Assembly: GCA_045110675.1 (NCBI GenBank)
Contig: JBGCGJ010000045.1
Location: 1 to 55,591 of the forward strand
DNA: 55,591 bases
Source: JBALVT01 sp045110675
GTDB taxonomy: Bacteria > Pseudomonadota > Gammaproteobacteria > Pseudomonadales > Halieaceae
Direction: 5' to 3'
Shown piece after piece: positions 44,611 through 54,217 of the stretch (positions within the stretch are counted from its first letter, which is position 1; each line of letters starts with the position of its first letter). Both the position numbers and the translations under genes were made by a program. The notes beneath the pieces were generated by a model. That model was given only the letters and a program-made list of their open reading frames with translations, did no database searches and was not told the origin of the DNA.

Positions 44611-45618
44611 CTAAATGCCTGCACCCTCGAACGCGTAGCTTAATCCCAGATCACGACGCAGGGCATCTAAAACTATCATGGTATCCAGGGTATTTTGATG
44701 CGAGATTTTGGGACACTGCAGTAGACCCATTCGAATGCAACGCTGCACTTCCTCAATCTGATACTCAAGGCCCGTCGCACGAAATTCACGGCTGACGCTC
44801 AGCGGCGTGTTGGAATCCAAAGTCGTGAGTGTTGCTCTTGTGGCACCACAAAATGCCGGTTCCAGTCTTATACTGCCTGCCGCACCCTCTATGGTAAAAC
44901 TGTTCTCCAAGGGCTGCCTCAAACTGTTTTCAAAAATAGAGCTGCGCTCCTCTGAATAGCTAAGAATGGTTTTACTGTGTTCATCCACACCGCTGTCACC
45001 AACAATGCCTTCAATAGAGTGTCCAACAGGTTCTGATCTATACACCCATTGCGACATAGACACGTTGTAGATCCCCAAATCGAGCAACGCTCCACCAGCC
45101 AGGTTGTAGTCAAGTAATCGATCGCTGGGATTGTCCAATCCAAAAGAGGAAGTGACAGTGTGAACCTTGCCAATCTTGCCGTATTCTAGCCAGGCAGCTA
45201 CATCATCGTAAATGGGGAGAAACCGAGTCCAAAGCGCTTCCATTAAAAATACGCCGGTGCTCCGGGACAGTTCAATGAGTGCCTCCGTCTCTGCGACATT
45301 CACACACAGCGGCTTTTCACACAAAACCGGCTTACCCGCCAAAAGAGCATCGCGGGCCATCTCGAAATGATAGCGATGGGGAGAGGCGATATAGACGGCA
45401 TCAACTTGGGGGTTCTCAAGCATCGCATGGTAATCGTCGTAAGAGATTGACGCGCCATAACTTCGAGCAAATGCCTCGGCTCTATTTTTGTTCCGACCGG
45501 CCACAGCGAGTAATTGGGATTCGGGAACCACAGCCAATGCCTGGGCAAACTTTTCGGCAATACCACCCGGCCCTATCAATCCCCAGCGCAGAGGTTTGTT
45601 TGCAGAAATATCATTCAT
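44611..45618 (-). CDS. Gfo/Idh/MocA family oxidoreductase
   Basis: A 335-residue NAD(P)-dependent oxidoreductase. It has a Rossmann GPGGIAEKF at about 16-24, the EKPLCVN block with the catalytic Lys, and GGALLDLGIY. The LMEALWTRFLP helix resembles dimeric dihydrodiol dehydrogenase, which oxidises trans-dihydrodiols of aromatics. This might fit beside the Rieske oxygenase, whose products are (cis-)dihydrodiols, but the gene is on the opposite strand and sugar substrates are equally possible. It converges on the P450 gene. Confidence 0.85.
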   Translation of the reverse strand: MNDISANKPLRWGLIGPGGIAEKFAQALAVVPESQLLAVAGRNKNRAEAFARSYGASISYDDYHAMLENPQVDAVYIASPHRYHFEMARDALLAGKPVLCEKPLCVNVAETEALIELSRSTGVFLMEALWTRFLPIYDDVAAWLEYGKIGKVHTVTSSFGLDNPSDRLLDYNLAGGALLDLGIYNVSMSQWVYRSEPVGHSIEGIVGDSGVDEHSKTILSYSEERSSIFENSLRQPLENSFTIEGAAGSIRLEPAFCGATRATLTTLDSNTPLSVSREFRATGLEYQIEEVQRCIRMGLLQCPKISHQNTLDTMIVLDALRRDLGLSYAFEGAGI

Positions 45619-45740
45619 TTAAATGTCTCAGTTTAACGTCGTCCCCGGGAAACACTCTAACAGCGCCGCGATTCGCGCACGATGTAGAAGGATTCGACTA
45701 GGGATACAAAATCGCTAATTTACCACCAACATTCCCCAAC

Positions 45741-45767
45741 AAAAAAAGCCCCGACAGTGTCGAGGCT
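45741..45767 (-). terminator. Rho-independent terminator of fusA
   Basis: On the minus strand the hairpin AGCC-CGACA / TGTCG-GGCT (one mismatched pair, short loop) is followed by seven T residues (the A-run at 45741-45747). It begins 32 bp after the EF-G stop. Confidence 0.85.
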
Positions 45768-45799
45768 TTTCTATTATGAAGCTAGCAAAGAAAAATGGT

Positions 45800-47890
45800 C
45801 TACTTCTTTTTAGCTTCCTGACGCGCTTTCTCTTCCTCGATGACCTTTTCAGACACCGAAGCCGGACAAGGCAGGTAGTGCGCAAACTCCATCGAGAACT
45901 GACCGCGGCCTGAAGTCATGGTACGCAGGCTGCCGATGTAACCAAACATTTCTGACAGAGGAACATCCGCCTGGACCCGCACACCCGAAACACCGGCAAT
46001 CTGATCTTTGATCATGCCGCGACGACGGTTGAGGTCACCGATGACGTCACCAACGTGATCATCAGGCGTGAACACATCGACCTTCATGATGGGCTCGATG
46101 ATTTGCGGACCGGCTTGAGGCATGGACTGACGGAATGCGCCACGAGCAGCCAATTCGAAGGCCACGGCGGACGAATCCACGGCGTGGAAACCACCGTCAT
46201 AGAGTTCGATCTCAACGTCCAGTACCGGGAATCCAGCGAGAGGACCGTGCTCCATCATTCCGCTAAAACCTTTCTCGATTGCGGGGAAAAATTCCTTGGG
46301 AACGTTACCACCGACAACGACTGAGCCAAACTTAAAGCCACTTCCTGGCTCACCGGGCTTGATGCGATAGTCGATCTTACCGAACTGTCCAGAACCACCG
46401 GACTGTTTCTTGTGCGTGTAGCTGTCTTCGATCGCTTGGGTGATTGTTTCGCGATACGCAACCTGAGGCTGACCTACTTCCAGCTCTACACCATAGGTAC
46501 GGTTGAGAATGTCGACTTTGATATCCAGGTGCAGCTCGCCCATCCCTTTGAGAATGGTTTCGCCTGAATCCTCATCAGTTTCAACGCGGAAAGAAGGATC
46601 TTCAGCAATCATCTTGCCGATCGCAATTCCCATTTTCTCAGAACCGCCTTTGTCTTTCGGCGCAACAGCAATGGAAATCACTGGCTCCGGAAAAACCATG
46701 GCTTCCAGTGTGCAAGGGTGGTTGGGGTCACACAGGGTGTGCCCTGTTTGAACATTCTTCATACCCACGCAAGCGATAATGTCACCGGCCTGTGCACGGC
46801 TGATTTCATTGCGATCATCGGCATGCATTTCAACCATGCGACCAATACGTTCTGTTTTGCCGGTAAATGAGTTGAGGATGGTGGTGCCTTTTTCCAATAC
46901 GCCGGAATAAATACGTATAAAAGTCAGCGCGCCAAAACGGTCATCCATAATTTTGAATGCCAGGGCTCGCAGTGGCTCTTCAGTCGATACCAGTGCGAAT
47001 TCTCCAGTGGGCTCACCCTCTTCATCTGTTAGTGGCTGAGGGTCTACCTCGGTAGGGCTTGGCAAATAATCAACAACGGCATCCAGAATTAGCTGAACAC
47101 CTTTGTTCTTGAATGCAGATCCGCAATAGGTAGGAAAGAAATCCATTGTGCGAGTACCCTTGCGGATACAACGCTTGATATCTTCCATAGAAGGCGTCTC
47201 GCCATCCATGTAAGCCATCATGACGTCGTCGTCTTGCTCGACTGCAGTTTCGATAAGACGTTCGTGATACATATCCACGTCATCGACCATATCGGCAGGT
47301 ACATCCAGCACCTCAAAGTTCTCAGGTAAGCCGGTATCATCCCAAACATAGGCTTTCTTGGTCAGAATATCGACGACACCGACAAAATCGTCTTCACGAC
47401 CGATCGGCAATGTCATCACCAGCGGGTTGGCGCCCAGTACTTTCTCGACCTGATCGACAACGCGGAGGAAGTCAGCGCCCATGCGATCCAGTTTGTTGAC
47501 AAAGATGATGCGGGCAACTTCTGAATCGTTGGCATAGCGCCAGTTAGTTTCCGACTGTGGCTCTACACCACCAGAGCCACAAAACACACCTACCCCGCCA
47601 TCGAGAACCTTCAGAGAACGATAAACTTCTACGGTGAAGTCCACGTGTCCGGGAGTATCGATGATGTTCATTCGGTGATCTTTCCAAAAACAGGTGGTTG
47701 CGGCGGACTGAATGGTGATACCGCGCTCCTGCTCCTGTTCCATGAAGTCGGTGGTGGCCGCTCCATCGTGAACTTCACCCGTTTTATGAATTTTACCCGT
47801 CAGCTTCAGAATGCGTTCAGTGGTCGTAGTTTTTCCGGCGTCCACGTGCGCGAAAATACCGATGTTTCTATATAGGGATAAGTCTGTCAT
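45800..47890 (-). CDS. fusA: Elongation factor G, second-type (EF-G2)
   Basis: A 696-residue translational GTPase. G1 is AHVDAGKTTTTERI, switch I has ERGITI, G3 is DTPGHVDF, and G4 is NKLDRMG, followed by domains II-V with the conserved GGNVPKEFFPAIEKGF and GRGQFSMEFAHYLPCP. The sequence is of the second EF-G type common in proteobacteria (FusA2), and it stands alone, away from the str operon (rpsL, rpsG, tufA are not here). It drives translocation or ribosome recycling. A terminator lies downstream; 492 bp separate it from the divergent dehydrogenase operon. Confidence 0.93.
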   Translation of the reverse strand: MTDLSLYRNIGIFAHVDAGKTTTTERILKLTGKIHKTGEVHDGAATTDFMEQEQERGITIQSAATTCFWKDHRMNIIDTPGHVDFTVEVYRSLKVLDGGVGVFCGSGGVEPQSETNWRYANDSEVARIIFVNKLDRMGADFLRVVDQVEKVLGANPLVMTLPIGREDDFVGVVDILTKKAYVWDDTGLPENFEVLDVPADMVDDVDMYHERLIETAVEQDDDVMMAYMDGETPSMEDIKRCIRKGTRTMDFFPTYCGSAFKNKGVQLILDAVVDYLPSPTEVDPQPLTDEEGEPTGEFALVSTEEPLRALAFKIMDDRFGALTFIRIYSGVLEKGTTILNSFTGKTERIGRMVEMHADDRNEISRAQAGDIIACVGMKNVQTGHTLCDPNHPCTLEAMVFPEPVISIAVAPKDKGGSEKMGIAIGKMIAEDPSFRVETDEDSGETILKGMGELHLDIKVDILNRTYGVELEVGQPQVAYRETITQAIEDSYTHKKQSGGSGQFGKIDYRIKPGEPGSGFKFGSVVVGGNVPKEFFPAIEKGFSGMMEHGPLAGFPVLDVEIELYDGGFHAVDSSAVAFELAARGAFRQSMPQAGPQIIEPIMKVDVFTPDDHVGDVIGDLNRRRGMIKDQIAGVSGVRVQADVPLSEMFGYIGSLRTMTSGRGQFSMEFAHYLPCPASVSEKVIEEEKARQEAKKK

Positions 47891-48382
47891 TGCTCCACTC
47901 GCTGGGTAAGGTAAATGTAATTCAACTGCTTGAATTTTGGCGCGCTAGTGTACATTAATTTCCCGGGAGAATAGCTAGCTATTTAGAAGAATTTTCAGAA
48001 ATTGGGGCTTTTTCGATGGATATTTTTGTTATTTGTAAGCTTATTGTGTTTTAGGCCAGATTAAGCCATCGATTGAGCGCTCGAAAGACCGCCCCAAGCG
48101 GCATCTGGACTTGATGCGCAACCTTGAACAACGCAGAAACTCACGCCAGATTTGAGCCGGATTCCTGGTTTTCCAGGACGTACCGGCCCCTTTTCAATAG
48201 CAGAATGCCCTCAACCATATGCCCGCCGCACAGCGGCAATGAAACATTACCGTCAGTGTTGACTGTTTTAATCTTCCCCTACATAATCTATGGCCAATCG
48301 CCAGGCCTGTACGAAGGTTGTGGTGTCCGCCAGCTGTTCTTGTAAAAGCGCTCGCTGGAAAAGCAATAAGAGGAGAACCATC
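47891..48382. other. Gene-free stretch between fusA and the dehydrogenase operon
   Basis: A 492-bp stretch without a supported gene. It holds a candidate sigma-70 promoter for the dehydrogenase operon (48259-48287) and an interrupted hairpin at 48156-48187 (GCCGG / CCGGC around TCCTGG-TTTT-CCAGGA). No clear sigma-54 promoter or activator gene is seen. The frame upstream of 48383 does not resemble a protein. Confidence 0.6.
48259..48287 (+). promoter_or_regulatory. Candidate sigma-70 promoter of the dehydrogenase operon
   Basis: TTGACT (48259-48264), a 17-bp spacer, and CATAAT (48282-48287) give one mismatch in each hexamer. It would start transcription about 90 bp upstream of the E1-alpha start at 48383. 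Confidence 0.6.
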
Positions 48383-49351
48383 TTGGCCTTACCTAAAGAG
48401 AATTTGTTACAGGCTTACCGGCAGATGAAAACCATCCGGGAGTTTGAAGATCGTGTCCACGCGGAGATCATGAACGGTCAGATCGCGGGATTTACCCACC
48501 TCTATGCAGGCCAGGAGGCCAACGCAGTAGGCATCTGCGAGCATCTGAGCGGCGAAGATACCATTATCAGCACCCATCGAGGCCACGGCCACTGTATCGC
48601 TCGCGGCGCAGACGTGATCGGCATGATGAAGGAACTGTGGGGTTCCTCTGAAGGCCTGTGTAAGGGCAAAGGCGGTAGCATGCACATCGCTGATATCGAT
48701 CAAGGTATCCTCGGTGCCAACGGCATTGTCGCCGGGGGACCACCGATCTCAGTCGGTGCGGCACTGGCTTGCAAGATACGCGAAAACAACAACGTCTCGG
48801 TGTCATTTTCCGGAGACGGATCAGTCAACCAGGGCACCTGCCTTGAGGCGATGAATATGGCGGTGGTACTGAATGTGCCAGCCGTCTTTGTCATTGAAAA
48901 CAACTATTACTCAGAACACACCTCGATCAATTACGCCGTGGGCACGGACGACCTGAAGGGCCGCACCGAAGGCTTCGGCTTCCCGGTCTTTGTGGCCGAT
49001 GGTTCTGACTTCTTTGCGGTCTATGAAGCTGCCGGCAAAGCGATTGAGCACGCCCGCAGTGGCAATGGCCCAGCGGGTGTATTCTGCGAAATGGGGCGTT
49101 TCCACGGTCACTTCGTGGGAGATCCCGAGGGCTATCGAAGCGAAAATGAGGTGGCGAATTTGCGCCAGGATTCCTGTTGTCTGAAAAACTTCCGAGCCTC
49201 GGTCACTGAAAGTGGTGAGATCGATGCCAGTGAGCTGGACGCCATCGATGCCGAGGTCATGGCATTGATAGATCAAGCGGTAGCGGAAGCTAAAGTCGCA
49301 CCCCGGCCTACGCCGGATCAAGTCACAACCGACGTTTACGTTAACTACTAG
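48383..49351 (+). CDS. TPP-dependent dehydrogenase E1 alpha subunit (AcoA-like)
   Basis: A 322-residue E1 alpha subunit of a 2-oxo acid or acetoin dehydrogenase. The TPP motif is GDGSVNQG through ENNYYSE, with HRGHGHCIARG and GKGGSMHIAD as in acetoin/pyruvate E1 alpha. The start is a TTG at 48383, supported by AGGAGA 6 nt upstream; the longer frame to 48290 has no conserved residues. E1 beta follows after 12 bp and E2 overlaps it. Acetoin dehydrogenase is most likely from similarity, but pyruvate or branched-chain specificity is possible. No E3 is encoded here. Confidence 0.87.
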   Translation: MALPKENLLQAYRQMKTIREFEDRVHAEIMNGQIAGFTHLYAGQEANAVGICEHLSGEDTIISTHRGHGHCIARGADVIGMMKELWGSSEGLCKGKGGSMHIADIDQGILGANGIVAGGPPISVGAALACKIRENNNVSVSFSGDGSVNQGTCLEAMNMAVVLNVPAVFVIENNYYSEHTSINYAVGTDDLKGRTEGFGFPVFVADGSDFFAVYEAAGKAIEHARSGNGPAGVFCEMGRFHGHFVGDPEGYRSENEVANLRQDSCCLKNFRASVTESGEIDASELDAIDAEVMALIDQAVAEAKVAPRPTPDQVTTDVYVNY

Positions 49352-49363
49352 GAGGGCTGCAGA

Positions 49364-50368
49364 ATGTCTCAGAAAACAATGCGCGACGCAATTAATGAAG
49401 CACTGCACCAGGCCATGGCGGCAGACGACTCGGTTTTTGTCATTGGCGAAGACGTGGCTGGCGGAAACGGCAGCGGCGGCACCGTTGGCTGTGCCGGTGG
49501 TGTATTTGGCGTAACCACAGGACTGTATGAAAAGTTTGGACCCAACCGCTGTATCGACACACCCATTTCCGAGTCGGCCATTGTCGGCGCCGCCGCCGGT
49601 GCAGCACTGGTGGGAATGCGCCCAGTAGCAGAAATTATGTTCGCTGACTTTATCGGCGTGTGTATGGACCAGATCATCAACCAGATGGGCAAATTTCGCT
49701 ATATGTTTGGCGGCAAGTGCAAATGCCCGGCGGTGATACGTTTTTCCGCCGGTGCTGGTTTTAGCTCAGCTGCTCAGCACTCCCAGAGCATGTACCAGGT
49801 TATGACTGCTTTCCCGGGTCTCAAAGTGGTAGTACCGTCAAATGCTTACGACGCCAAGGGTCTCATGCTGTCGGCGATCGCTGACGATGATCCGGTATTG
49901 TTCTTCGAACCTAAGGTGCTTTACCAGGAGGCCTGCGAGGTACCCGACGAGCCCTATACCATTCCCTTTGGCGAGGCGGCGATGGTCCGTGAAGGAGACG
50001 ATGTAACCGTTGTCGCTTTCGGACAAATGGTGGGACGCGCAGCGGCCGCTATCGACTCCCTGGAAGAAGCAGGCATTACCTGCGACCTTATCGACCCACG
50101 CACAACCTCACCTCTGGATGAAGAGAGCATTCTGGAATCGGTGGAGGCCACGGGTCGACTGGTGGTTGTCGATGAATCCACGCCACGTTGTGGCTTAACT
50201 GCAGATATCGCAGCCATGGCGGCCGACAAAGCGTTTCATTCTCTGAAGGGACCCATCAAGCAGGTTTGCGCTCCGCATAGCCCCGTGCCTTTCTCACCGG
50301 ATCTGGAAGCCGAATACCTTCCCTCCGTTGAGAAAATCGCCTCGGTGATTCGGGGTACTATGGCATGA
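49364..50368 (+). CDS. TPP-dependent dehydrogenase E1 beta subunit (AcoB-like)
   Basis: A 334-residue E1 beta subunit with FVIGEDVAG, the CIDTPISESAIVGAAAGAAL block, EIMFADFIG, and the C-terminal transketolase domain (VAFGQMVGRA, LIDPRTTSPLD). It pairs with the E1 alpha subunit to decarboxylate or cleave the substrate and acylate the lipoyl group of E2. AGGAGG precedes the ATG at 49364. Its last codons overlap the E2 ATG (ATGA at 50365-50368). An extra Gly/Ser-rich insert (GGNGSGGTVGCAGG) follows the TPP-contact loop, as seen in several AcoB-like sequences. Confidence 0.88.
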   Translation: MSQKTMRDAINEALHQAMAADDSVFVIGEDVAGGNGSGGTVGCAGGVFGVTTGLYEKFGPNRCIDTPISESAIVGAAAGAALVGMRPVAEIMFADFIGVCMDQIINQMGKFRYMFGGKCKCPAVIRFSAGAGFSSAAQHSQSMYQVMTAFPGLKVVVPSNAYDAKGLMLSAIADDDPVLFFEPKVLYQEACEVPDEPYTIPFGEAAMVREGDDVTVVAFGQMVGRAAAAIDSLEEAGITCDLIDPRTTSPLDEESILESVEATGRLVVVDESTPRCGLTADIAAMAADKAFHSLKGPIKQVCAPHSPVPFSPDLEAEYLPSVEKIASVIRGTMA

Positions 50369-51552
50369 GTGATATTTACCCCATTGCTGTCCCAAAATGG
50401 GGCATCGAAATGGTCGAGGGCACTATCGTCGGCTGGAGTAAAGAGGTGGGCGACAACGTCAGCAAGGGCGATGAAGTGTTCGAGATGGAGTCGGACAAAA
50501 TCGTCAATGTCTGGGAGTCTCCGGTCGATGGTGTGTTGCGCCGCCGTATCGCTGAAGAAGGCGATGCCATGGCCGTTGGCGGTTTACTCGGTATTATCGC
50601 TCCAGCAGATATCGATGATGATGCGCTGGATGCTTTTATTAAAGACTTTGCGGGAAACAATGCAGGTGCAGAGACAGAATCCAGCGCACCCGCTGCAGGT
50701 TCCGCAGCTCCTGTCGGCGAAGTCGGAAGAAAAACCAACCCGGTGGTAAGACGTCTGGCGCAAGAACTCGGTGTAGATCTGGAAACTGTAGTTGGCACTG
50801 GCCGCAAAGGACGCATTACCAAAGAGGATGTTGAAGCCGCGGCGCAAGCTGGTGCTGAAGGTGGCGCGAATGCCTCTGCAGTGGCTGAGGACGTCGAGGT
50901 CATTCCCCTATCGGCCACTCGGAAGACGATTGCCAAACGCCTGACCAAAGCCAAGCAGGAAATCCCTCACTACTATTTGACCGCCGAATACCAACTCGAT
51001 GGTTTGCTGGCGCTTCGAGAAAAATTCAACGCAGAGAACGAGCAGCGCGTGTCGGTCAACGACTTATTGGTGTGGTGCGTAGCGCGAGCTTTAATGGCAG
51101 TACCCGAAGTCAACATCAATCTGGTGGGTGACGATATTCACCAATTCAAGCAAGCCAATGTTGCCGTTGCGATAGCCACCAAAGACGGTCTCTATCCTGC
51201 AACAGTGCGCAATGCGGACACTATGACGCCCCAGGAAATCGCGGCTGCCATGGCCGTACTGGCAGAAAAAGCCAATAGCGGTGGTCTCAAACTAGAAGAT
51301 ATCTCCGGCGCTTCCTTCACGGTTTCCAATCTGGGAATGTACGGTGTGAATTCTTTCGCGGCGATTGTTAATCCACCTATGTGCGCCATTTTGGCTCTGG
51401 GTAAAGGCGAGCAGCAAGTGGTTGTGAAAGATGGTGCGCCTGCAGTTGCGACTGTTGTGAATGCAACTTTGTCTTGTGACCACAGGGCAATTGATGGCGC
51501 CCTGGGCGCACGCTTTTTGGATGCGTTGCGGGCCGAGATCGCTGCGCTTTAG
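50365..51552 (+). CDS. Dihydrolipoamide acyltransferase E2 (AcoC-like)
   Basis: A 395-residue E2. One lipoyl domain (1-80) has Lys45 in EMESDKIVNV. A linker rich in Ala/Glu follows, then the peripheral-subunit-binding domain (about 115-155, NPVVRRLAQELGVDLETVVGT in part), and a catalytic domain ending in LSCDHRAIDGA with the active-site His. It transfers the acyl group from lipoate to CoA. Overlaps the E1 beta stop, so coupled translation is likely. The third component E3 must be supplied from elsewhere. Confidence 0.9.
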   Translation: MSDIYPIAVPKWGIEMVEGTIVGWSKEVGDNVSKGDEVFEMESDKIVNVWESPVDGVLRRRIAEEGDAMAVGGLLGIIAPADIDDDALDAFIKDFAGNNAGAETESSAPAAGSAAPVGEVGRKTNPVVRRLAQELGVDLETVVGTGRKGRITKEDVEAAAQAGAEGGANASAVAEDVEVIPLSATRKTIAKRLTKAKQEIPHYYLTAEYQLDGLLALREKFNAENEQRVSVNDLLVWCVARALMAVPEVNINLVGDDIHQFKQANVAVAIATKDGLYPATVRNADTMTPQEIAAAMAVLAEKANSGGLKLEDISGASFTVSNLGMYGVNSFAAIVNPPMCAILALGKGEQQVVVKDGAPAVATVVNATLSCDHRAIDGALGARFLDALRAEIAAL

Positions 51553-51627
51553 TTACAGCCACTGCAAATCGTGGGTCAGAGTTGAAACTCTGACCCCGCT
51601 CGGCTCTCTCCTTAAGCTCTGCTAGAA

Positions 51628-52749
51628 TTAGCAAATGGGTTGATAGTCGACGTCGAGACCGAAATACCTAGGGCCAAATACCTCCAGCCCCTGGGGTGTT
51701 GAAAACTCCGCAGGCGCGGGAAAACCAATCACAGCAACATTGGCACCGATCTTGTAATCGGGATTCGTCACCGGTAGCTGTTGATCCAGATCCAATACGC
51801 AAATCAAATCGGGGATCGTGACCTGTATCTTATTGTTGAGTAAGCCCACCATGTTTTCGTTTTTAAAGCGGATCAGATAGGTGTCGCAGCTATTGGCTTG
51901 ACGGTCGATTTCAAGCTCCCCTACTGCGGAACCGCTAATAAGTACTTCACCGATGGTAAAGCCATCTTCAATACTGCTATGGGTACTGCTCACCTGGCCG
52001 CGAAATAAAACTCTGCCACCGCCGAGCTCAGCCACTTCCTTTGCCGCATCGAGTTGATTGATACCAGCAATACGCAAAGCCTGTCCCAACTCGAGTGCTT
52101 TTGACAGCGTACCTTCGATGACTTTTCCGCGTAGATGCCTGAGCTCTAGCGGATGATCGACGGCGGCAATATCGTTGCAACTTACCATCGCAAAGGCACG
52201 AGCAATTTGTTCGGCTCGAATATCGTCATGCACCTGTTCACACAACAATGTTTCGCCGAACTGGTTGCTTAAGACCAAGGGAGAAGGGTCCAATTTATTG
52301 AGATAAAAGGTTGAGTGCGTAATCTCCGGCACAGCCCTACCCGCTATGTCTGCATCTAGCACGTAGCCGCTTTTCATGGCCGCCACGTAGAACGCAATGG
52401 CGGTATTCTCTCCACCGAGCTCACAGGCCAGTGTGCCATCGAGCAGCTTGCCAATATGAGATTCCAGGCGATTTACTGCGTTGAGGATAGGTGCAGTTTT
52501 TGATTGAGGCAGCCGGTCGTATTCACCGGCTTCATCTTCGCTGGCAACCGTGGCACCCAGCGCATAGGGCGTGACAATTAATTGCTCATCTGTGAGTTCG
52601 TCCAGACTTACCAGCTTGCAGACCTTGCAGGCGTCTAGTGCCGCGTCAATATAACGCACACCCGCTTGAAGGTCCCCGCCGCCACCCGTGCCTAATATCG
52701 TGCAACCCAAAAGCATATCGAGTAATTGCTGGCGATCCAGTGTTTTCAT
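51628..52749 (-). CDS. DUF917 family protein
   Basis: A 373-residue DUF917 protein. It has the N-terminal GCTILGTGGGGDL motif, YALGATVASEDEAGEYDRLP, and ELGGENTAIAF. DUF917 proteins resemble hydantoinase/oxoprolinase-type ATP-dependent enzyme parts and occur near nucleobase permeases. The ATG overlaps the stop of the NCS1 permease gene upstream (52746-52749), so the two are translated together. A role in catabolism of a hydantoin-, allantoin- or nucleobase-like compound is inferred from context. No catalytic activity is established. Confidence 0.83.
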   Translation of the reverse strand: MKTLDRQQLLDMLLGCTILGTGGGGDLQAGVRYIDAALDACKVCKLVSLDELTDEQLIVTPYALGATVASEDEAGEYDRLPQSKTAPILNAVNRLESHIGKLLDGTLACELGGENTAIAFYVAAMKSGYVLDADIAGRAVPEITHSTFYLNKLDPSPLVLSNQFGETLLCEQVHDDIRAEQIARAFAMVSCNDIAAVDHPLELRHLRGKVIEGTLSKALELGQALRIAGINQLDAAKEVAELGGGRVLFRGQVSSTHSSIEDGFTIGEVLISGSAVGELEIDRQANSCDTYLIRFKNENMVGLLNNKIQVTIPDLICVLDLDQQLPVTNPDYKIGANVAVIGFPAPAEFSTPQGLEVFGPRYFGLDVDYQPIC

Positions 52750-54014
52750 CGCGATGACACCACGCGTTTAAGAATAAGGTAGATGATCATTGCGGCGCCA
52801 AGAGCGTCCAGCGCTTCAATTCCTGTAAGCACAATCAAACCCGCCTGTGAGGACAAAGAGACCAACACACCCGATAGCCAGGCCAACAGGGCTGGCCAAC
52901 TGACGCGGGTAGAGAAATCGGATCGATAAGGTTCTCGTCCACGCAGAAAAAAGAAATCGGCGATATAAACACCGGCTATCGGCGCAAACAAAATGGACAA
53001 ACCAAACAGAAAATCGACAAACCGGTCGAGCAAATTGAACGATGCTGCCAGAGTACCCAACGCTCCGCACACAATAGTAATTGCCCATTCCTCTTGCTTC
53101 AAAAATACCGAGTTGATACTCAAGGCAGCACTGTAAAGGTTGACCACATTGGTCAACCAAGCTGAAAGCACCACAAGCACAAACGCACTTGCACCCAGCC
53201 CCAGGTGCTGTAGCACTATCAGCACATCACTGCTGCCGGCGGCAACCCCAGCGGCAGCCGATACAATATAAACGCCGCTTGCAAGCACGCCAAAGGGCAA
53301 AACCGAGGCCACGGCAGTATCGGCGCTGCTGCCGGAAAACCGGGTGAAGTCAGGCATCAGTACAACGCCGACTATAAAGCTTCCCACAACCACAGATACA
53401 CCACCGCCAAAGCTGATTTCTGGTTCTGGGTGAGACTGCACCAGTTGCGTCAGAGTATCTGCAGGCATTTGAAAAATTTGGTAGGCCATGTATCCCACTA
53501 CCACAATCATCACCGGCACTAACAGCGTCGCCAGCTTTTCCATCAGTTGAAATCCCAGCACCGTGGTCGCTGTGATCAGAAAACCACCGAGAATTTCAAC
53601 ACTCATCAGGTGAGCAGAAACTCCCAGCCACGCCAGCATGAGATCCGAAACCACTGAGCTGAACAAATCCATATTGACGCCGTACCAGCCAAGCAGGGAA
53701 AGCGCGATTAGCAGGTTCACCGCGACGCTACCGTGTTTACCAAAAACACAGGAGATGGTCATGCAGGAGGTCAATCGGCTTACTCGTCCAACATAACCGG
53801 TGATAAAGCCTAAAACCGAAAGAATGAGCCCGCCTGTGATGAACACGTACAGACTGGGTACAAATCCCAAATCACCGCCGAGTTCCAAGCCGGTAATCAA
53901 CCCAGGAACCCCGAAAGCGAGCGCTCCGTTCACCATACCGATACGAAGACCGCTGACACTTTTAGTTTCAGGTACGGCAGTAGTCGCGTAATTTTCCAGA
54001 TAATCAATGCTCAT
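52746..54014 (-). CDS. NCS1 family cytosine/purine permease (CodB-like)
   Basis: A 422-residue NCS1 permease with 12 hydrophobic segments. The first helix has SGLRIGMVNGALAFGVPG, TM3 has LIALSLLGWYGVNMDLF, TM6 has VVLMPDFTRFSGSSADT, and TM8 ASAFVLVVLSAWLTNVVNLYSAA, the pattern of CodB-like importers. It imports a nucleobase, hydantoin or vitamin by proton or sodium symport; the ligand is not known. It overlaps the DUF917 gene by 4 nt. The ATG at 54014 is preceded by a divergent SDR gene 203 bp away. Confidence 0.88.
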   Translation of the reverse strand: MSIDYLENYATTAVPETKSVSGLRIGMVNGALAFGVPGLITGLELGGDLGFVPSLYVFITGGLILSVLGFITGYVGRVSRLTSCMTISCVFGKHGSVAVNLLIALSLLGWYGVNMDLFSSVVSDLMLAWLGVSAHLMSVEILGGFLITATTVLGFQLMEKLATLLVPVMIVVVGYMAYQIFQMPADTLTQLVQSHPEPEISFGGGVSVVVGSFIVGVVLMPDFTRFSGSSADTAVASVLPFGVLASGVYIVSAAAGVAAGSSDVLIVLQHLGLGASAFVLVVLSAWLTNVVNLYSAALSINSVFLKQEEWAITIVCGALGTLAASFNLLDRFVDFLFGLSILFAPIAGVYIADFFFLRGREPYRSDFSTRVSWPALLAWLSGVLVSLSSQAGLIVLTGIEALDALGAAMIIYLILKRVVSSR

Positions 54015-54217
54015 TGGAGCTTTCTACGCCTGTTCTTTTGCTTATTCATTATTATCATCATTGTGCACGAATCACAGCGAAAGGACAGGCAATCAAAGAA
54101 GCTGTTACTAATTCCCTATGCAATGACAACCAAGCCTGCGAAACTCCCGACGACAAATAGGGCTGTAATTTCAGGCTATAACTATCATTTTTCTGCAATG
54201 GGTCGGAACGCACAGCG

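Noticed and set aside
48156..48187. Interrupted GCCGG...CCGGC hairpin upstream of the dehydrogenase operon as a terminator or riboswitch
   Set aside because: It lies upstream of the likely promoter, has no T-run, and matches no riboswitch that I know.
48190..48382. A sigma-54 promoter, as in classical acetoin operons
   Set aside because: No TGGCAC-N5-TTGC pair is present; a good sigma-70-like promoter is seen instead.
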